Notes: generated from the letters alone by a model not told the origin. DNA of 44,260 nt from Baffinella frigidus (GCA_026770585.1 MU646433.1:151854-196113); one strand, 5' to 3'. Counted from the first letter of the stretch, positions 1-11,160 are shown. Program-made: numbers and translations.

Positions 1-195
1 GGTTTAGGGTTTAGGGTTTAGGGTTTAGGGTTTAGGGTTTAGGGTTTAGGGTTTAGGGTTTAGGGTTTAGGGTTTAGGGTTTAGGGTCTATGGTTTGGGG
101 TTTGGGGTTTGGGGTTTAGGGTTTAGGGTTTAGGATTTAGAGTCTTTGGTTTGGGGTTTGGGGTTTGGGGTTTGGGGTTTAGAGTTTAGGGCGTA
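1..195 (+). repeat. TTTAGGG telomere-type array, G-rich on + strand
   Basis: About twelve perfect TTTAGGG heptamers run from position 3 to 86, then decay into TTTGGGG and TTTAGAG variants. The unit is the plant/alga-type telomere repeat. The G-rich strand reads into the window. A true left chromosome end would read CCCTAAA on this strand, so the array looks interstitial, or the window was cut from a longer sequence. Confidence 0.9.
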
Positions 196-584
196 GGGTT
201 TTGGGTTTCGGGTTCAGGTCTGAGGGTCTGGGGTTGGGGCGGGACGCACCCGGGCGGGAAGACAACGGGAGACATGTGTTCCCAGGAGTCCTGGAGCTTG
301 AAGTAGTTTCGCATCACGTGCACGTCATTGTCCACCTGCCGACACCCAGGGAACTTTTCCTCTCAGGCGATGCTCACTCTGCGAGGAGGCTCCCTTCCTC
401 CCAGCTGGCCTCATCCCTCGGCCGAGAAGACGAGAGCTGGGCCGAAGCGCGCGCGCCCACGCCTCGCGCTGCGCAGGTGCATCAGTCAGGACACCTGTCC
501 CCGCGTCTGGTGTCACTGCTTCCATTCTTCTCTTGGGCATCGCTCTAAGATTGCCAGGGCCGCCCAGGCCATGTCAAAACGTTC

Positions 585-960
585 AGGGAACACGGTTTGG
601 GGCTCATGGTTGATGGTTTATGGTTTAGGGTGTATGGTTCATGGTTGAGGGTTTCGGGCTTCGGGTTCAGAGTTTAGCGTGTGGGGTTAAGGGTTTAGGA
701 TTTAGGGTGTAGGGTTTGAGGTTCAGGGTTTTAGGTTTTAGGTTTTAGGTTTTGGGGTTTGGGGTTTAGGGTTTAGGGTTTAGGGTTAAGGGTTTAGGAA
801 TCAGGGTTTAGGGTTCAGGGTTTAGGGTTTAGGGTTTAGGGTTTAGGGTTTAGGGTTTAGGGTTCAGGGTTTAGGGTTTGGAAATGAGGGTGTAAGGTTG
901 AATTTGCATGGTTTAGGGTTTGGGTTGAGGATTTGGGGTTTAGGGGTGAAGCCACCCTCA
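585..960 (+). repeat. Degenerate TTTAGGG-like satellite
   Basis: Heptamer variants (TTTAGGG, TTCAGGG, GTGTAGGG, TTTTAGG) run G-rich on the + strand. A cleaner TTTAGGG stretch lies near 765-860. The array ends about 50 bases before the stop codon of the minus-strand hypothetical gene, so it lies in that gene's 3' flank. Confidence 0.85.
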
Positions 961-1010
961 GAGTTTCGCCCACATCCCTGCAGGCCGGGGGATATGCGCT
1001 GCAGACCCTC

Positions 1011-1328
1011 TCAGTCGTGTTCAAACCGAAGGCGTCTCAACTCATTCGGGTAGGCGTCTTGCAGCTTCCCCGCCACTGTCCACACACGAAACTGCCGTGT
1101 TCACAGATTGGCAGGGTTGCTCCCGGTACCAAGTGCGGTGAGCTGACGCAGGCTGTCATTTCGTTTGGGCGATGAGAAGACCTTGAGGGTCTTGCCATTG
1201 CAGACGACATCCGTGTACTTCTGCCCCAGAGGCTTGCAGTACGCAACCCGGCCTTTCCCCCATTTTTGCTCCAGAGATCCAAACACGCCCAGCGACTGCG
1301 CCCCTCCATGCATGTCAGTGAACCCAAC
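1011..1328 (-). CDS. Hypothetical protein, C-terminal exons only
   Basis: Two minus-strand exons join cleanly. The first, 1328-1130, follows a pyrimidine-rich CAG acceptor and ends at a GTACCG donor in phase 1. The second, 1075-1011, follows GTGTGGACAG and ends in TGA. Together they encode 86 residues, including WGKGRVAYCKPLGQKYTDV and a charged end AYPNELRRLRFEHD. Matching phases and non-repetitive composition support a real C-terminus. I recognise no family. Upstream exons must lie between about 1330 and 2600, but I could not choose them: an open stretch around 1500-1530 ending in GKTTL at a GTACGC donor is one candidate. It would be head-to-head with the TPR-RING gene. Confidence 0.5.
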
Positions 1329-2628
1329 CTGAAAGGCGTCATCGTTTGGGGGACTATTGTGGGGGACTGTTGCAGGCAGAAAACACTGTGCACCATCGAT
1401 CAGTAGCGTTCACCACGGGAGAGCCTGGGCCCAGAGTTTCAGAAGAACAGCGGACGCTCATAGCTTGCCGCGCTTCGCAATGCACACAGATTCTGGCGCG
1501 GTGCAGGGACTTGGGGGCCGTGCGTACCAATGTTGTCTTGCCGACGTGTTGTCCTGCCGAATCAGCAGAGTTATCGGGCAGGCGCTTCTTAGGCAGATGC
1601 CATGATCCGTTTCTCTCCTTTTGTTGATCTAATTGCAGCGTCGGTGGGAGCGTGGTGTGGTTGCTGATTGACGTCAAAAAAGAACGTTTCCGGCGCCTCT
1701 CTCCGTGTGAAGAAAGTCATCGACAGGGATGAGGAGGCTGGGGAACGTGTGAAAGGGAGGAACCTGTCGCTGCAAGCATGACGGTGTTCGTGTTGATCCC
1801 GAACAAGTCCTGGATCACCCCGACTGTGTTCCGCCCTTTCCATGACATCGATTTGGTTTTTGGTTGTTGCGACACACAGGAGGTCCTCCTGAATTAGGCG
1901 CGGGAGCGCGAGTCCTGGACCAGCTCCACTGTGTCCCGCCCCCACTGAGTTCCGTCTCTTGCCAAGCGCGCTCCCGCGCCTAGCGACTTCTCTTGTTGCT
2001 GCAACGTCAAAAATCCCCTTTTCTTGGATGTCAATTTTTCCGCAACTTTTGGCCTTGACCACTTTTGAGGGACCACGCAAGACTCTTGCAAGGGGTCGAA
2101 AGGGTCTTGCGTTTGACAGGGAGTCGTAACTGCCCAGGTGAGAGAAGGGGGGGCACGGTCTGCCAAGGTGACTCCGTACCAGCCCAGGTGTCACGGTATT
2201 GCCCAACACTGCCGATCGTTAGAAGCTTACTGCGCCTACCGGTTACCCGTGTTGGGCCCCAGGATCTCCACACGTTGTTGCCAGGTCACCTTCTCCCCCG
2301 CGTGTCCAACCTCCCAGTCCCTGCCCCGTCCTTGGAGGACCCCATCCGCTGCAACCTCTCGAGAAGCAGCCGCATCTCAGCCAGTACGCCTATCTGAACC
2401 ACGCGTGCCCCCTTTCTCGCAGGCGCGGAGCCCAACTTCTCTGGAACAGGCTGCTGGCTGAGGATTGACGTCTCCGGGGGCTAGCGCGATTAGGCCCTGT
2501 GCCACCTCCTCAGGACACGCCCTGTTACCGTCAATATCAGGGGAAAGGCCTAGCACAAAGTGTGTGCTCTGGCTGGCCACATCTTCGCGAGGACGAAGGA
2601 ACGGATCGAGAGGAGGGAGACGTCGTGG
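1329..2628. other. Unassigned 1.3 kb upstream of TPR-RING gene
   Basis: This stretch probably holds the 5' exons of the minus-strand hypothetical gene and the promoter region shared with the plus-strand TPR-RING gene. Open frames exist on both strands, but none shows a recognisable domain or a clear chain of splice sites. No telomere-like repeats occur here. Confidence 0.3.
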
Positions 2629-5600
2629 ATGGTTTTGAAGGGTGGGGAGGAGGGAAAAGACGGGGGCAGGGGCGAGGAGGAACACGGAGAAGTCTTGATA
2701 TGGAAACGTGCGATGGCGGCGCGGCCACGGGACCCGCAGCTGTGGTGTGGGTACAGCACGTTGCTTGTTCGGCTGGGGCGCACCGCGGAAGCGGTTGAGG
2801 GCTTCCAACGGGCGCTGAAAATCGACCCCAACCACATGGCAACGATCTGCAACTTCGCGATATTTATGGAGCAGCAGGGCAACACGGAAGTTGTCTGCGA
2901 GCTTTACGAGCGAGCGCTGGCCGCGGACACCTCGCCCGTCACCGCCATGTCAAATTATGGGCACTTCCTCTGCCGGAGAGGCGACTTCGACCGCGCGGTC
3001 TGTGTCACTCCAACCACTCAAGAAATAAGTTGTGAATGCATGTTTTTTGAACCTGGTCCACATGAGCGTAGGGTCGGTATGAAAGGCGCGGGTGATTGCA
3101 GGTGATGAACGCCGTCACGCGTGATGGCTCAGGGTGTAGGTTGTAGGCTGATGAATCAGGAGCCTGATTTTTTGTGTTGTGTCCCTGCAGGAGGAGGTGC
3201 TGAAGCGGGCGCTGAAAGCGGCTCCGCGCGACGTGAGCGTGCTGCACAACTACGGATGCCTCCTCTGGGAAGGCCGCCGCGAGTTCCGCCGCGCCGAAGA
3301 GGTCCACTTCGAGAAGCCTCTACCGTCTGGGTGTAGCGTGTAGAGGCTTGTAGGGTGTAGGGTGTAGGGTGTAGGGTGTAGGGTGTATGGAGTAGGGTGT
3401 AGGGTGTAAGGTGTAGGTTTCAGGGTTTTAGGGTTCGGTGTTTAGGGTTTAAGGTTCAGGGTTTAGGGTGTAGAGTGTCTGCAGTAGGGTGTAGGGTGTA
3501 GGGTGCAGGGTGTAGGGTGTAGAGTGTAGGGTGTAGGGTGTAGGGTGCAGGGTGTAGGGTGTAGGGTGTAGGGTGTAGGTTTTAGGGTTAAGGGTTCAGC
3601 GTTTAGAGTTCAGCGTTTAGGGTTTAGAGTTTGAGGTTTAGGGTGTAGGTTGTAGGGTTTAGGGTTTGGGGTCTAGGGTGCAGGGTTTGGGGGTTAGGGG
3701 GATGACTGTCCGTCGGTGTATGGTTTATGTTTTTTGGTAGAGTTTAGGGTTTGGAATTTCCGGGGTCGGGTCGGGTTATGGGTTTAGGGGTTAGGGATTA
3801 TGGTTGAGGGTTTAGAGCTCAGTGGCTCTTCCGCCCACTCGCGCGCGCGCTCTGTCTCTCTCTCCACAGCAACTCCCACCCACTTTCTGCTCTTCGAAGT
3901 TGGTGCGTGTTTGAGATTGACGAATCTCGCGTGACTGGCAGCGGCACCACCCAGGTGTGGCTGGCATCGTGTGACTCCTCCCCCTTGGATGGTTGGATGA
4001 TGGCAGTTGCTGGAGCGCGCCCTGCGCATCGATCCCTCGCATCTGGCGACGAATGCTGCTCTCCAGGACCTCCGGGCGGACATCGCGCGTGCCTCGAGTC
4101 ATGCTGATGCCCAGGTGCTCACTCTCCACCTGAACCCCCCTCCTCCTGGCCCATCTCGCATGCTCATGTGCTCCAGTCTGTTGGCGGCCTGGTCCTGGGG
4201 AGCCTGACTGGGACGGCACGCCTCTCTCCCTGGCAGGCTGCCGCACTTCTGGCGGAACTGGAGAACGGGCTGAGCCCCAAACCGGCGAGTGGCAAGAGCA
4301 GAAGCCGGAGAAAGAAGAAGAACGGGGTGCAGGAGGCGCCGGCAGTGGGGGTGCCGCCTGTGGATGGGGAGGCTCATGTGGATGCTGGCGCCGGCGAGGG
4401 GGGGGGTGACGCTGCACGTGCTGACACGGGGGAGGCATCGGAGGGTGACTGTAGGGCCGTGGACGATGGGCACAGAGGAGTGGGGGGTGTCGAGGGGCTG
4501 TCGGACGTGGCATCGAGCATTGCCCAAGCTGTGGGGGAGGCGGCCGCCGCGGCCCCTGCAGAAACCAGGGAGGCACTTTCCCAAAACGGAGAGGCAGAGC
4601 GCGCGAGCGGCCAGGAGGCGGCAGGCGGGGAACAGGCGGGGGGGCAGGAATCGGTTGATGAGGTGGCTGCAGCGGTGCCTGCGGGCCAGCGCGGCGACGG
4701 AGGGCACCCGCCTGCCCGCCCCTCTTGGGAATTCCCGCCCAGCCAGGTGCACCCAGCCGCCCACCTCCCGTGCCTCTGGGGTTCGGCTGTCCTACACGGG
4801 ACTGTGTCCCCACAGTGCCGAGAGCAGCCGCCAGTCAGGAATGGGAGTTGGCAGTTGTTGACGGCGAGGAAGTGACGGGTGGAGCGGGTGGGGGTGGGCA
4901 GGCTGGGAGCTTCTCAAGCTCGGCGGGTGCTTCGGAGCCGGGCCTTTCAGAGGCACGCGCACTCAGCGCAGATGTGGAGAGATGGGTGGAGAGCGGGGGA
5001 GTGGACTGGGACCGCGCGCCGAAGCTGCCGGTGCGGCGGTGGGCATCCATGCAGGAGGACAGCGCCACCTTTGGCCGCGGACGCCCAATCGTCTCAACCC
5101 TCACCCCTCAACCCTAAACCCCTGAACCCTAAACTCTGAACCCTGAACCCCTTTACCCTAAAAGTCGAGACGTGTAGGCAAAGCCTTGCCCGCCTCACGC
5201 TCCCGAATCCTCGTACGTGGGTGCCAACAACACACCTGTGCATCATATTTCTTCTCCTGCCGAATCTCCCGTGCGTGGAAAGACTCGAGGCTCCAAATGT
5301 CAGTGTTCTAAACTTGGCCTCCCCCCGAGCCTGCAATGCTTGCTCAAGTACGTAGGTGCTGAGGCGGTGGTGCCCGCAGGTACCGCATTCGCCGTCAGGC
5401 AGCAGTCTTGCCTCGCCTGCTGCTTCCGAGGAGGTATCACGCGCCTCCCTCCCCCATCCTCCGCCATCTACCGTCAACCTTTCCCACCACACTTGGCCCG
5501 CACGTCTCGTCTCGCCAATCACGAACCTTAGGGTTCCTTCCAAATCCTCGGCACCTTGCACCACCTGCCGCCCACAGTGCGATTCCACAGGGCAGCGTCT

Positions 5601-7052
5601 CGCCAATGCAGGGGGGGTTAGTATTTTTTGTTTGGAAGGTTGCATTTCTCGTAGCATCGCGTTTTCACACGGCGGAACTGAGTGGTGGTGGGTTGTGTCG
5701 AGCAGTCAGGGAGCTTCCGGCGGCGCGACTGGGGGCGCAACTGGATCCGTTTCTCCTTCGACGTTCCGAAGGTGTCGCCGCTTCAGGACCCCTCGGTTCG
5801 CCCCTCCCACCCCCCACTCTGTCCACGGCCTCGCCTCCCCGTCTCTCTCTTCAGGTCCAGTTGCCTTGCTCAGTACTGACACTCCAACTGTCCGTGTCGG
5901 ATGGCAGCTGTGGATGCTGCCGCAGGTCATACCGTCAGTGCACATTCTGGACCAGCCGCGCCCTGCACAAGGCGGAGGGGGGGGCGAGGATCGCGATGAG
6001 GCTCGAGAGGATCGAGAGGCGGGCGCCGGGGAGAGGGGTGTCGAACGCGCCGCAAACATCCAGCTGGAGGATCGGGGTAGCTTGGCTGGCAGCGATCCGC
6101 AACGTGTACATGCCGGGGGAAGCGGGGGTGAATCAAGGCAAGGCGCTGCGGGAGGGCACCCCGCGGAACCAGACAAGGCTGATGGGGGAGGGCATGGCGA
6201 GGCGGGAGGTGTCAGGAATGCGGGAGGCGGGGGGTGGGGTGCTCTGCTGGAAGGCCTGCCTCTAGCTTCCGCAGGTTCTGGAAGCGTGCGGAGAGAAGGA
6301 GACGGAGAAGGAGGAGGAGGAGGAGGTCACGCGGAGGAGGTGGGACCACCCGCGGGCGCGAGTGGCGCGGGGGGCGCAGCGAATGAGGATGAGGGGGATG
6401 CAAGCGCCCGGCGGGGACGTGCGCAGGACGAGACGCTGCCGCCCGACGAAGCGGCTCGCCGCGGGAGCGGGGGCGTGGGGAGCGCCGGGTCTGGGAGGAA
6501 GAAGCGGACAAGCGTGGTGGGGGGCGGCGCGGGGAAGCTGGTGGTGGAGGCAGTGGAGGAGGATTACGACTTCGATGATGTCGAGGGTCGCGACGAGTGC
6601 ATCATCTGTTTCGAGGTGCGCGCCGCCACTCGCCCTCGGGGCCATTGCCAGCACCCTACACCCGCTAGGCTTGTTTTTGCACCGCGTGTCTTGGCCGGCA
6701 GCTTGCAGACCTCTGCTCCACCCCCCGTACGAAGGAGAGATATGCCTCTTAGCAGAGAAGACGCCTCTTCTCCGGTTGCTGCAGATGGCTGCAGCCTGAG
6801 CCTCTAGCGAGCCTGCATCCGGGCAGTTGGGGCTGCCCCTCGCGCCTGAAAAGGACACACAGTCTTTGTGATTTGGCGTGACGGTGTTTGTGTGATGGCT
6901 GGCAGGGCGAGAAGACGCACTTAGTGGTCCCGTGCGGACATTTGGCCTTGTGCGTCACGTGCGCGTCCCTCGTCGGCACCTCTCTCGCCAAGTGCCCCAT
7001 CTGCAATATCCTCGCCGTCTCGCCGTACGCCATCAAAGTCTACCGCACCTGA
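2629..7052 (+). CDS. TPR-repeat and RING-finger protein (probable single gene)
   Basis: Eleven exons can be chained, every intron in phase 0: 2629-2997, 3191-3301, 4007-4114, 4237-4746, 4839-5090, 5380-5433, 5706-5771, 5855-6208, 6275-6325, 6427-6615, 6906-7052 (about 736 residues). The N-terminal third holds at least four tetratricopeptide helices (FQRALKIDPNHMATICNFA, YERALAAD, LKRALKAAPRDVSVLHNYG, LLERALRIDPSH). A charged low-complexity middle with a basic KSRSRRKKK patch follows. The C-terminus is a C3HC4 RING split by the last intron (ECIICFE, then PCGHLALCVTCA and KCPICN, ending KVYRT). TPRs bind partners and such RINGs usually act as ubiquitin E3 ligases; the substrate is unknown. The first ATG in frame is 2629. 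The middle exons are the least certain, and TPR and RING parts could be two genes. Confidence 0.5.
3335..3815 (+). repeat. TGTAGGG-type satellite inside TPR-RING intron 2
   Basis: The 705-bp intron 3302-4006 contains long runs of GGGTGTA (3350-3420, 3485-3580) and then TTTAGGG and TTCAGGG variants. It is G-rich on the sense strand, so the pre-mRNA would carry G-rich, TERRA-like sequence. The stop-containing read-through of the preceding exon lies entirely within this repeat. Confidence 0.85.
5096..5165 (+). repeat. Short CCCTAAA-like patch in intron
   Basis: CCCTCAACCCTAAACCCCTGAACCC-type heptamers on the + strand, C-rich sense, start immediately after the proposed donor at 5091 of the TPR-RING gene. 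If the exon were read through, the repeat itself would supply the stop codon at 5115-5117. Confidence 0.7.
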
Positions 7053-7584
7053 GCCTCGGTGCCTTCCGCCAAGCGCCTTCCGCCACTCCAGCCGCACGCG
7101 GGATGGCGCTGGGCGCGGCCCCACGCGCGTCTCGTGTCTCTCACTGTAAATTTAATCAAGAGGTCACGACCATTGGCATGTCACGTTTCTTGCCTACAAC
7201 AATCGGTCTTGGCCACGTTTACCTCACAAACGTATGATGGGGAGGAGGGAGTGTCTGCTCCTCTGCTCTCACTGAGATAAAGGGCGGGAAGGTATCCTAC
7301 CTAGGGGACACCGAAAGCTGAAAGGAGTCTGTTGGTGAGACAGTAGGACAAACACCAAGGCCTTTGTCGACACAAGGTCCCGATAGTGTGCTCCCACACG
7401 AAAAACGCACACCTAGAGACTGAGACTGCTTCAAACAAACGCCCACCACTTCGGTCACGTGCAGTGTTGTTACAACCCCTCGCAAGAAGAGAAAAGTTGC
7501 TGCTGCCTCCCGCCTCCACCAGTGCGTCCAAAAGATAGCAAAGTGCATGCCGCCCCGCCCACAAGTTCCATCTGTGTTTCAGGC
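7053..7584. other. 3' flank of TPR-RING gene, no gene seen
   Basis: This is non-repetitive sequence after the RING stop codon. Open frames on both strands are short and show no domain. It presumably contains the 3' UTR and polyadenylation region. Confidence 0.4.
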
Positions 7585-8490
7585 GAGTTTAGGGTTTGGG
7601 GTTTAGGGTTGAGGGTTTAGGTTTGAGGGTTCAGGGTTCAGGGTTCAGGGTTCAGGGTTCAGGGTTCAGGGTTCAGGGTTCAGGGTTCAGGGTTGAAGGT
7701 TTAGGGTTTAAGGTGCAGGGTTTGGGGTTGAGGGTTCAAGGTTCAATGTTCAGGGTTTAGAGTTTAGGATTGAGCATTCGGAGTTCAAGTTGCAGGGTTC
7801 TAGGTTTTAGGGCTCAGAATCCAGGGCATAGAGTTTAAAGTTTAGGGTTTACGGTTTTGGGTTTGGTGTTTGGTATTTGGTATTCAGGGGCGTTTGGCTC
7901 AAGGATTCAGGGGTTGTTGGGTTTAGAGTTGTGGGTTCTAAAGTTTAGGGTTTAGGGTTTAGGGTGTAGGGTGTAGGGGTCTGGGTTTAGGGTTTAGGGT
8001 TCAGGGTCTAGGGTTTAGGATTAAAGGTTCAGAGTTTAGGGTTCCAGGGTTGAGGACTGGGGGTTGAGAGTTGAGGGTTGAGGGTTGAGGGTTGGGGGTT
8101 GAGGGTTGAGGGTTGAGGGTTGAGTGAATAATGATCAGAGTTGCGGCAATTTATGTTTTAGGTTTCAGGTTTGAGGGTACAAAGTGTTTAATGTTTACGC
8201 CTTCAGTGTGTAGGATTCAGGGGTAGAGGGGTTGAGGGTTTCAGGGTTGAAAGGTTTGGAGGTTTGGGTTTAGGTTGGGTCTAGGGTTTAGGTTTTGAGG
8301 ATTCGGGTTTAGCAAATCTGGTTTAGGGTTTAGGGTTCAGGGTATATGGTTTGAAAAATCAGGGTTTAAAGTTAAGGGTTTAGGGTTAAGGGTTCAAGGT
8401 TTAGGGGTTAGATCTCATGGTTTGGGGTTAGGGTTCAGGGTTTGATTTTTGGGAATTTGGTTTGGGGGTCAGGTTCAGGGTATCCCGTAT
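7585..8490 (+). repeat. Heptamer satellite, intergenic block 1
   Basis: Degenerate TTTAGGG-like satellite, G-rich on the + strand, with locally pure sub-arrays: GGGTTCA about ten times near 7625-7692 and GGGTTGA about eight times near 8062-8125. It occupies the spacer between the convergent TPR-RING and OEP61-like genes and stops at the inverted-repeat element. Confidence 0.88.
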
Positions 8491-9273
8491 TCTGGGGATA
8501 TTACCCCATGTAGGATCCCGGAGTGACTTTACACAGGTCACGTCCACTCAGTCACGTCCACCATAAGGAGATGTAAGCCCAATGCACGTGCGGCTCCGTC
8601 CTTCTCTCAGTGAAGCCTAACTCGCACACGATGTCTCCGTGTGTGTCTAGCGCCCGAGCGGAGCCTTTCCGCCAGAGGACTAGTAGCTTCAGAAGTATCT
8701 GCTGAAACGTTTTGTTTTAAAACCCTTTCCTTAGAAAACTTATCATTTTGGATGTCTAGAGGATGGTGCGGACGAGGGTTTCCCGGGTCCGAAAAAAATG
8801 AGGTTTTCTCGGACTGTTGAGATCCGCGCTGCACATGCCTTCCGCATTAGGCTACATACCGCACCCCGTGTCGGCCACTCTCACGGGCTTTTCCCGGATG
8901 AATTGTATCTCCACATCCTACATAAAATCAATTTTGTTCAGCTTAGCGAGACTGACAAGCTGGTTAATTTTCAGAATTCCATTCAGGGGCGGCTGAGCTC
9001 AAAAATGTCAAAGTTGATGGGCTTGGTGCTTGGTGTTTAGCTTTTCGGGGTTTTGGGGTTCAGGATTCAGAGGTTGAGGGATTCAGAGTTCAAGGGTTCC
9101 TCTGGCGGAAGGGCGCCAGAGACACACGAAGACATCGTGTGCGAGTTGGGCTTCACTGGGGAAAGGGCGGATGGCACGTGCCGAGTCTTATATCTCCTTA
9201 TAGTGGACGTGACCGAGTGGACGTGACCTGTGTAAAGTCACTCCGGGATCCTACATGGGGTAATATCCCCAGA
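8491..9273. mobile_element. 783-bp inverted-repeat element (MITE-like)
   Basis: The ends are long imperfect terminal inverted repeats. The left begins TCTGGGGATATTACCCCATG at 8491, and its reverse complement ends at 9273. Similarity extends about 190 bases inward on each side (for example GGATCCCGGAGTGACTTTAC and CTCGCACACGATGTC) with scattered mismatches. The centre is about 400 bp, AT-richer than the neighbourhood, and encodes no transposase I can see. No clear target-site duplication is visible. The element sits inside the telomere-like satellite, so it probably inserted there or served as a nucleus for it. It is a non-autonomous DNA transposon by structure; the superfamily is unknown. Confidence 0.75.
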
Positions 9274-9655
9274 GTTCCAGGGTTTAAAGTTTAGGGTGTA
9301 GAGTTTAGAGTTTCGGGTTGAAGGTCGAGGGTTCAGGGTTCAGGGTTTAGGGTTTAGGGTTGAAAGTTAAGGGTTTAGGGAGGTTGAGGGTTACGGGATT
9401 TTGGGTTCAGGGCATAGAGTTCAAGGTTTGAGTTTAGGGTTTAGGGTTTAGGATTTAGGTTTGAGGTTGTATGGTCTGGTTCTAGGGTCTAGGATTCAAG
9501 GTTTAGGGTTCGGGGTTCAGGGTTCAGGGTTTAGGCCTCAGGTTTTGAAATTCGGGGTTTAGGGTCTAGGGTCTAGAGTTGAGGGTTGAGGGTTTGGGGT
9601 TTGAGATTGAGGGTTCAGGGTTTAGGGTTTAGGGTTTATGGTTTGAGACTTTCAG
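9274..9655 (+). repeat. Heptamer satellite, intergenic block 2
   Basis: The TTTAGGG/TTCAGGG-like satellite resumes directly after the inverted-repeat element, with the same G-rich + strand orientation. This suggests one array interrupted by the insertion. Confidence 0.85.
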
Positions 9656-9834
9656 AAATTTCCTGGTTCATTCACCAGCTTCACTTGCTTAGTTATGCGC
9701 CTCCTCGGCTTTACACATAGCACCAGCAGTCAACTGAGGTTTGCACCGTGCCCGATTACTACTGCCTCAATGTTCTTCGAAGTTGCCCTCCCGGAATCGA
9801 AGTCGGAGTTCCCATCATACCAACACTAGTAACA
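9656..9834. other. Non-repetitive island in satellite
   Basis: About 180 bases of unique-looking sequence lie between two satellite blocks. No open frame, RNA motif or inverted repeat was recognised. It may be a remnant of pre-existing intergenic DNA. Confidence 0.4.
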
Positions 9835-10180
9835 GGTTTAGGGTGTAGGGTTTAGGGTTTAGGATTTAGGGTCGCGGATTTGGGTTTTAGGGTTTAGGGT
9901 TCAGGGTTCAGGGTTTAGGGCTTAGGGATTAGGGTTTAGGGTTTAGAGTTTAAGGTTTTGGGTTAAGGGTTCAGGGCTTTGGAGTTTCGGGTTGTGGCGG
10001 AGATTTTGAGGTTTGGTGTTTAGGGTTTAGGGTTTAGGGTTTAGGATTTAGGGTTTAGGATTTAGGGTTTAGGATTTAGGGTTTAGGGTTTGGGGTTTAG
10101 GGTTTAGGGTTTAAGGTTTAGGGTTTAAGGTTTAGGGTTTAGGGTTTAGGGTTTAGGGTTTAGGGTTTATGGTTGACGGT

Positions 10181-10212
<32 letters not shown>

Positions 10213-10775
10213 GGTTCACAGCTGATTGAGGTTTGTGGGTATGGTTCAAGGTTATATTTGAGATTTTTTTGTTTAGGCCTCAGGGTTCATGGTTTAGGGT
10301 TTATGGTGTCAAGTTTTGGCATCAGGGTTTCAGAAATTGGCATTTAGGGGTTTTCGGGATTGACGGGTTTCAGGATTCAAGGGTAGAGGGGTTGAGGGTT
10401 GAGGTGTTCAGGGTTGAGGGGTTTAGTGTAGGGGTTTTAGGGTTTCTGGTGTTCAGGGTTTAGGTTTTAGAGTTTAGGTTTTGGGTTTTAGAAACTAGCG
10501 TTGAGGATTTAGTGTTGAGTATTTGAGCTTAGGGTTTGGGGTTTTGGGTTTGGGGTTGAGCGTTTCAGTTTTTGGGTTTGGAGTTTAGGTATTGGGGTTC
10601 AGGTTTCAGGGTCTGGGATTAGGGTTGATGTTTTAGGGGTTGGGTTAAGAGTTTTGGGTGTGGGGTATAGGATGTCAAAGGGTTTGGGGTTCAGGGTTTA
10701 GGGTTTGGGATTCAGGGTTTAGGTTGTGGGGTTTAGGGTTTAGGGTTTATGATCCAGGGGTTAGAGGTCGTGGTG
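9835..10775 (+). repeat. Heptamer satellite, intergenic block 3
   Basis: G-rich + strand satellite with near-perfect TTTAGGG runs around 10018-10165 (including alternating TTTAGGA/TTTAGGG) followed by GGGTTGA repeats at 10175-10215. It becomes increasingly degenerate toward 10775. Open frames through it are repeat artefacts. Confidence 0.87.
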
Positions 10776-10830
10776 TTGTGAGGGGAGCGGGGTGGAGGCC
10801 CTCACTGGCGGCATCGTGCTGGCACCCTCT

Positions 10831-10947
10831 ACAGGGGTACCTTGTTCATAAGGAACCGCCGCCCCCAAGGACCCTACAGTAGCACTTTGCCTTGGGCCCT
10901 TCAGTGGTCCGAGGGGAGGCACTTTCGTATGATCGAGACACCCCTGT
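10831..10947 (+). repeat. 117-bp short element, copy 1
   Basis: Bounded by ACAGGGGT and its inverse ACCCCTGT. It contains CTTGTTCATAAGG followed by a C-rich stretch. A related sequence in opposite orientation lies at about 32785-32905 (TTATGAACGAGG, with TAGGGGT at its outer end). By eye the two match over most of their length with many substitutions, suggesting a small dispersed MITE-like family. This copy lies about 210 bases beyond the stop codon of the OEP61-like gene. Confidence 0.4.
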
Positions 10948-11160
10948 ACCCTTCGCCTACGGTAGCTGCATGTATCGCGTTGGGTCGATCCTCTGGTACA
11001 AATTTAAGAACGCACACACCGCCCGAGGCTTCACCAAAGGTGTTTTTATTCACGCGATACCCCTGTACCTCTCTTCCACGCAACAAGCTACACACAGTCC
11101 AGCACCGAAGCACCGCCGCGCCGCCCCGCGCTCTGCCCGCCACTCTCACACACTCGAGAC

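Noticed and set aside
1-195. True chromosome terminus
   Set aside because: Orientation is opposite to that of a left telomere and the array decays in both composition and period; better read as interstitial.
3812-4813. 333-residue minus-strand open frame
   Set aside because: Proline-rich antisense of TPR-RING exons and introns; no domain or splice structure.
4816-4875. Alternative TPR-RING exon 5 starting after CCCCACAG at 4816
   Set aside because: The acceptor looks stronger but leads to a stop at 4873-4875 in the required phase, whereas the frame from 4839 is long and coding-like.
5115-5117. TAA within CCCTAA repeat as the end of a separate TPR gene
   Set aside because: A phase-0 GT donor at 5091 and in-phase downstream exons fit a continuing gene better, although two genes cannot be excluded.
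8798-9040. 80-residue frame in the 783-bp element as a transposase
   Set aside because: Too short, no catalytic DDE-type motif visible, and lies across the central region and right TIR boundary.
10233-10882. Open frames of 74-76 residues rich in FRV and GFR
   Set aside because: Translations of the heptamer satellite; the 7-base period cycles through frames and gives spurious repeats.
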